Of a stretch of DNA of 64,000 nucleotides, positions 59,945-64,000 are shown in pieces. A model generated the notes under the pieces. That model saw only the letters and a list, made by a program, of their open reading frames with translations, did no database searches and had not been told where the DNA came from. Numbering within the stretch: the stretch's first letter is position 1; each line of letters starts with the position of its first letter. The position numbers were made by a program, and so were the translations under genes. This stretch comes from UMGS1519 sp050951005 (GTDB taxonomy: Bacteria; Actinomycetota; Coriobacteriia; Coriobacteriales; Eggerthellaceae), in the NCBI GenBank assembly GCA_050951005.1, contig JBMNIP010000004.1:310001-374000 (forward strand). The letters run 5' to 3'.

Positions 59945-61822
59945 ATGGCAGGTTTCAGTCCCGAAGATATCCAACGCGTTCGCGAGGCAAACGATCTGGT
60001 GGAGGTGTTCTCCGAACGGGTTCCCTTGAAGCGCCGGGGGCGTGATTTCTGGTGCTGCTGCCCGTTCCACCAGGAAAAGACCCCATCGTGCAAGGTCGAT
60101 CCGTCCACACAGCTCTGGCATTGCTTCGGCTGCGGCGAGGGCGGGGACGTATACAAATTCGTCGAGAAGATGGATGACCTCAGTTTCCCGGAAGCGGTTC
60201 GCTATCTGGCTCAGCGCGGGAATGTGCCCATAGCGGAGGTGGGGGGCGGCGTACCGTCGGGCAAGAAGGCCCGCTTGCGGGAGATCTGCAAGGAGACTGC
60301 CTCGTTCTACCATCTCCAGCTGATGCGCGGCAAGGGCGCCGGTCCCGACAAGGCGCGCGCTTACCTGGCGCAGCGCGGCTTGGGCGGTTCGGTTCCCAAC
60401 GACTGGATGCTCGGCTATGCGCCGGGCTCTGGGACGCTGGTGCGCCACCTGCGCTCAAAGGGCTTCAAAGACGACGAGATGGTGCAGGCAAATGTTGCCC
60501 TGGAAGCCCGTTCGGGACGCGGGGTGCGCGATCGCTTCTTCGAGCGTGTGATGTTCCCCATCTTCGATCCGCGGGGGGAGTGCATCGCATTCGGCGGGCG
60601 CGTGATAGGAGAGGGCGAACCGAAGTACCTGAACTCGCGGGAGACGCCGCTGTTCCACAAATCCGAAGTCCTGTACGGCATGGACAAGGCGAAGGCGGCC
60701 ATGGTTGCCACCGGCACCGCCATCATCTGCGAAGGCTATACCGATGTGATCTTCCTGCATAAGGCGGGCGTGACGAATGCGGTGGCAACGTTGGGAACGG
60801 CTCTCACCATGCAGCATATCCGCCTGATCTCGCGCCATGCGAGCAAACGGATCGTCTACCTGTTCGACGGCGATGAGGCCGGCCAGCGCGCTGCGAATCG
60901 CGCGCTCGAGTTCATCGACGATTCCATGACCCCGGAGGCGGGTAAAACCCGTGTAGAGCTGTATGCGGTGGTCCTGCCAGACAACCTTGATCCTGCCGAT
61001 TTCGTCCTCCAACGCGGTGCGGATGCCCTGCGCCGGGAACTGGAGGGGGCCGTTCCCCTGCTGCAGTTCGGTATCGACCGGCGCCTGGCGCAATACGACC
61101 TCGACAAACCCGAAGGCCGCACCCGTGCCATCGCCGATGCACTCTCGGTGCTGGCGCCTATCAAGGATTCCCTGCTGGCAAAGGATTATGCGCGTCAGAT
61201 TGCCGGACGGACCGGCGCACGCGAAGAGGACGTGCTGCAAGCGCTTGCACGTTTGAAGAAGCCGCGGCGCTACGATGACAACCGCTCCTACCCGGATCGG
61301 CGCGAAGCGGGAAGCTCTGCAGACCGGCAAGGACCGCCATCTGCGATTGCCGTACCCGCCCAGCGCGAGCTCGGTGACGCCGAGGCGAACCGCCGCCGCA
61401 CCGAGCGCGAGTTCTTGGCACTCTGCGCGAACCATACCGACCTGGCGCTTGCGTACGCTCAGCAACTGGCGCAGATCGCCTGGCACGATCCTGAGGCATC
61501 CCAAGTTGCCGCCTTGATGATGGATGTTTTGGCGCAGAACCCCTCGATTTCGCCTGCCCAGCTGATCTCCACGGTTTCCCAGCAGGTGCCGCAGGCGGCG
61601 AATCTGCTGACCGCCGTGCAGCGGACCGATTTATCGCCCGAGGAGCTGGCACGCTTTCTGTCCGAAGAGCTTGCCATCGGCGACCAGGAGGCGGCCATCG
61701 CCTCGCTGAAGCTGCAGCTGCGCAATCCGCAGCTCTCTTCCGAGGAGAGCGATCTGGTCAACCAGGCCATCATCGCCGCGCAGGCAGAATTGCGTATGAT
61801 GCGCGCTCGGCATCGCCTGTAG
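59945..61822 (+). CDS. dnaG: DNA primase DnaG
   Basis: A 625-residue primase laying RNA primers at the fork. The CHC2 zinc-binding domain (CCPFHQEKTPSCKVDPSTQLWHCFGCGEGGDVYKFVE), the RNAP domain (GYAPGSGTLVRHLRSKGFKDDEM; ERVMFPIFDPRGECIAFGGR), the TOPRIM core (TAIICEGYTDVIFLHKAGVTNAVATLGTALT; YLFDGDEAGQRAANRAL) and a C-terminal helicase-binding region are visible. No clear ribosome binding site precedes the ATG, which lies four bases after the usp gene and may rely on coupling. rpoD, a frequent neighbour, is not present. Confidence 0.97.
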   Translation: MAGFSPEDIQRVREANDLVEVFSERVPLKRRGRDFWCCCPFHQEKTPSCKVDPSTQLWHCFGCGEGGDVYKFVEKMDDLSFPEAVRYLAQRGNVPIAEVGGGVPSGKKARLREICKETASFYHLQLMRGKGAGPDKARAYLAQRGLGGSVPNDWMLGYAPGSGTLVRHLRSKGFKDDEMVQANVALEARSGRGVRDRFFERVMFPIFDPRGECIAFGGRVIGEGEPKYLNSRETPLFHKSEVLYGMDKAKAAMVATGTAIICEGYTDVIFLHKAGVTNAVATLGTALTMQHIRLISRHASKRIVYLFDGDEAGQRAANRALEFIDDSMTPEAGKTRVELYAVVLPDNLDPADFVLQRGADALRRELEGAVPLLQFGIDRRLAQYDLDKPEGRTRAIADALSVLAPIKDSLLAKDYARQIAGRTGAREEDVLQALARLKKPRRYDDNRSYPDRREAGSSADRQGPPSAIAVPAQRELGDAEANRRRTEREFLALCANHTDLALAYAQQLAQIAWHDPEASQVAALMMDVLAQNPSISPAQLISTVSQQVPQAANLLTAVQRTDLSPEELARFLSEELAIGDQEAAIASLKLQLRNPQLSSEESDLVNQAIIAAQAELRMMRARHRL

Positions 61823-62031
61823 GCGCTCTTGCCGTAGGGGCGCTCCCTGAAGCTTCGTTCGCGCTGATTCTGTGCAAAGACCACGATTCGCCCACTCTGT
61901 TTCCGCTTCGTTTCACAAGCGCATTACAATAGCTGTTTGAGAACAGAAGCGGTGCTGAGAGCATGTCCTTGGGGTCATGCCCTACGCTGCGAGAAAGAGC
62001 TATTCGCGTTATGAGATTAAGGAATCGTGCC

Positions 62032-62556
62032 GTGAACGTTATTACCGTACCCAATCCGCTGCTTCGTCAGATTTCAGAGCCGGCCCAGGTCGGCGATAAG
62101 AGCCTGAAGAAACTTGCCCGCGATATGGCGAAAACCATGTACCGGACGGACGGCGTGGGAATCGCCGCAGTGCAAGTGGGTGTCCTGAAACGCCTGATCG
62201 TCATCGACTGCAATGTCGAATCCCGTATCCGTAAACCGACGGTGCTTGTGAACCCCGAGATCCTGGAAACGGACGGTCCCGAGCTCAAGGAGCGCGAAGG
62301 CTGCCTGTCCGTTCCGGGCATCACCGTGCCCATAACCCGTCCCGCCTTCGCCCGTGTCCAGTATTACGACCTCGAGGGCAAGCTGCAGACCATCGAAGGC
62401 GACGGCCTGCTGGGCCGATGCCTGCAGCATGAGATCGACCATCTGAACGGCCGGACGCTGTTCGAGGCGGCCGATCCCATGGATCGCATGGAAGCCCTGC
62501 GCGCCTACAAGATCGCCCAGTCCATGGGCGCACGTCCGGGCGAGACCGGCGAATAG
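62032..62556 (+). CDS. def: Peptide deformylase
   Basis: A 174-residue metalloenzyme removing the formyl group from new proteins. Its three motifs are GVGIAAVQVG (motif 1), EGCLSVPG (motif 2, Cys metal ligand) and QHEIDHLNG (motif 3, HExxH). I use the GTG at 62032 with AAGGAA seven bases upstream, which gives the usual start VNVITVPNPLLRQISEPA; upstream ATGs at 61963 and 62011 add a basic leader without a good binding site. fmt follows in 33 bases, a common pairing. Confidence 0.95.
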   Translation: MNVITVPNPLLRQISEPAQVGDKSLKKLARDMAKTMYRTDGVGIAAVQVGVLKRLIVIDCNVESRIRKPTVLVNPEILETDGPELKEREGCLSVPGITVPITRPAFARVQYYDLEGKLQTIEGDGLLGRCLQHEIDHLNGRTLFEAADPMDRMEALRAYKIAQSMGARPGETGE

Positions 62557-62589
62557 CGAGAACATGGTGACAGAAAGGCGGTGCCCTGC

Positions 62590-63546
62590 ATGAGAATCGT
62601 TTTCATGGGAACTCCCGATATTGCCGCGCAGGTGCTCGAGGATCTGTGCCAGCAGCACGAGGTTGTCGGTGTGCTCACGCGTGCCGATGCGGTCAGCGGA
62701 CGCGGTAAGAAGAAGGTCCCCAGCCCGGTGAAGTGCGTGGCGGTTGCCCATAACCTGCCGGTGGCCGAGCCGGACACCCTTCACAACCCGGCGGTGCAGC
62801 AGTTGGTCCGCGACTGGCAACCTGATGCCATCGTGGTCACGGCATATGGGAAGGTTCTTCCGCGTGCTATTCTCGATATCCCACGATACGGCTGCCTGAA
62901 TATCCATACCTCCATCCTCCCGCATTGGCGCGGTGCCGCTCCGGTACAGCGTGCGATACTGGCTGGCGACGAGGAAGTCGGGGTCTGCATTATGCGGGTC
63001 GAAGAGGGGCTCGATACGGGTGACTTCTGCATCTGCCGCACCACCGAGGTGGGGGACAAGACCTATCCGGAGATCATGGACGAGCTGGCCCTGCTCGGCT
63101 CGGCGGCGCTCTTGACCGCACTCGACCAGATCGAGGCGGGAACGGTGCGCTGGACCAAACAGCATGACAACCAGGCCACCTATGCCCGGAAGCTCAGCAA
63201 AGGCGAGCTTTTCATCCGTCCCAACCAGCCGGCGGAAACGGTACGGCGCCATATCCAGGCATCGAACAAGGCCCATCCGGCGCGCTGCATCGTGGCATCC
63301 CGCAGCGTGACCGTGCTGGCATCCCGTAAGATCACCGAACGCTATATCCTGGACAAGATGCGCCGCTTGCATCCGGGCCGCATCATCCTGTTCGAAAAGC
63401 GCCTCTACCTGGGTTGCGCCGATGGGGCAGTGAACGTTACCGCCATCAAACCCGACGGCAAGAAGGAGATGGACGCCCTGGCGTTCTGCGCAAGCGTGCA
63501 GAATGTGAAATCGGGGCTGATTACCTGGGAGGGGCTGCCCGCGTAG
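62590..63546 (+). CDS. fmt: Methionyl-tRNA formyltransferase
   Basis: A 318-residue enzyme formylating initiator Met-tRNA with 10-formyl-THF. It has RIVFMGTPDIAAQVLEDL, the folate-site signature LNIHTSILPHWRGAAPVQRAILAGDEEVGVCIMRVEEGLDTGDF (Asn-His pair in NIH), and a C-terminal OB-like domain. The ATG at 62590 is used; a GTG at 62581 would add three residues. It works together with def directly upstream. Confidence 0.96.
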   Translation: MRIVFMGTPDIAAQVLEDLCQQHEVVGVLTRADAVSGRGKKKVPSPVKCVAVAHNLPVAEPDTLHNPAVQQLVRDWQPDAIVVTAYGKVLPRAILDIPRYGCLNIHTSILPHWRGAAPVQRAILAGDEEVGVCIMRVEEGLDTGDFCICRTTEVGDKTYPEIMDELALLGSAALLTALDQIEAGTVRWTKQHDNQATYARKLSKGELFIRPNQPAETVRRHIQASNKAHPARCIVASRSVTVLASRKITERYILDKMRRLHPGRIILFEKRLYLGCADGAVNVTAIKPDGKKEMDALAFCASVQNVKSGLITWEGLPA

Positions 63547-63554
63547 GCGCTGTT

Positions 63555-64000
63555 ATGCTCCAAACGGTGCTTTCTTGGGGGATGGTCGTATTCGGCCTCC
63601 TCCTTATCTACGATTTCATCTCCTTGGCGATCCGTGTCGGGGTGGGGCGACGGTATGCCTCGGCACCGCTGATAGGAATCGCCCTCTGTGCTGTCTACGG
63701 GGCGGTGCTTGCGGGATTGCTGCCCGCAGGTCCCATACTTGCGTTCCTGACGGGGGCAGCGCTGCTATTCTTGGTCGGCTTCCTGGCATATCTTGTGGGC
63801 ACGGGGGTCTGCGTGCTTGCGCGGCCGTCCGCCGATTGGTCTTTCGTGATCGTGCTCGGTGCGGCGTTGCGCCGGGGCCGGATTCCCTCGCCTCTGCTGC
63901 AGAGCCGTTTGGAGGTCGGGCGCCTGTGGTGGCAGATGCCCTTCGGTACACCACGTGTCGAAGCCCGGCGTCTGACGGCAATCGCCTCCGAAAGCGTGAT
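63555..64000 (+). CDS. YdcF/ElyC-like (DUF218) membrane protein, 3' end cut by window
   Basis: 148 residues are visible and the frame is open to the right edge. Three hydrophobic segments (VLSWGMVVFGLLLIYDFISLAI, PLIGIALCAVYGAVLAGLLPAGP, ILAFLTGAALLFLVGFLAYLVGTGVCVLA) are followed by WSFVIVLGAALRRGRIPSPLLQSRLEVG, the start of the DUF218 domain of YdcF, SanA and ElyC. Related proteins affect envelope polysaccharide or undecaprenyl-phosphate metabolism. It begins eight bases after fmt. Confidence 0.8.
   Translation, partial: MLQTVLSWGMVVFGLLLIYDFISLAIRVGVGRRYASAPLIGIALCAVYGAVLAGLLPAGPILAFLTGAALLFLVGFLAYLVGTGVCVLARPSADWSFVIVLGAALRRGRIPSPLLQSRLEVGRLWWQMPFGTPRVEARRLTAIASESV

Noticed and set aside
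62074..63372. A 432-codon minus-strand frame across def and fmt
   Set aside because: It crosses two well-defined plus-strand genes and has no family features.

Overview
This window is a high-GC (by eye about 60%) bacterial chromosome segment. It is densely coding and looks like a member of the actinobacterial class Coriobacteriia. Supporting signs are an AddAB-like nuclease pair, an alpha/beta glycyl-tRNA synthetase, a K+-type membrane pyrophosphatase, pyruvate phosphate dikinase with its regulator, and a GlnA/GlnR-like pair. The genus cannot be fixed from this sequence. No CRISPR array, complete prophage, insertion sequence, rRNA or tRNA gene was seen.

Layout. 1-4220 (minus): an AddA-like helicase, cut by the window edge, and an AddB-like nuclease for double-strand break processing. 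4539-9963: a lipoprotein, an FGGY sugar kinase facing a multipass permease, an AT-rich regulatory gap of about 300 bp, and a zinc-ribbon protein. 10258-17327: a translation and secretion run (ffh, rpsP, khpA, rimM, trmD, lepB, glyQ, glyS). 17383-21029: the bifunctional PPDK regulator and ppdK. 21175-26288: an accessory stretch with an atypical 2-hydroxyacid dehydrogenase, tmRNA, a hotdog thioesterase, a secreted surface protein and a free-standing intein gene. 26489-30865: fabK and a small glycan locus (GT4, DegT aminotransferase, PglC-type transferase). 31035-33053: glutamine synthetase and a GlnR-like regulator. 33166-35799: polA.

36008-42162: rplU, rpmA, obgE, proB, proA, nadD and yqeK. 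42249-44878: a LOG-like protein, then rsfS and an RNA m5U methyltransferase on the minus strand. 44983-47434: cyclophilin, a membrane TPR protein and ndk. 47707-56055: a long rimP-nusA-ylxR-infB-rbfA-nrnA-truB-ribF cluster preceded by a leader terminator. 56338-58461: membrane pyrophosphatase. 58808-64000: a NERD protein, a universal stress protein, dnaG, def, fmt and a cut YdcF-like membrane protein.

The most unusual item is the gene at 25164-26288. It encodes an apparently complete intein (A, B, F and G blocks, terminal His-Asn followed by Cys) with only 18 residues before it and 5 after it. It has a strong ribosome binding site, and an RNA that can fold in two mutually exclusive ways lies directly upstream. 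Other points of interest are a NusA with an added C-terminal zinc-finger-like motif, a dehydrogenase that has lost its catalytic Arg and His, a repeated AACGATGC element in an AT-rich promoter region, and a GlnR-like regulator beside glnA.
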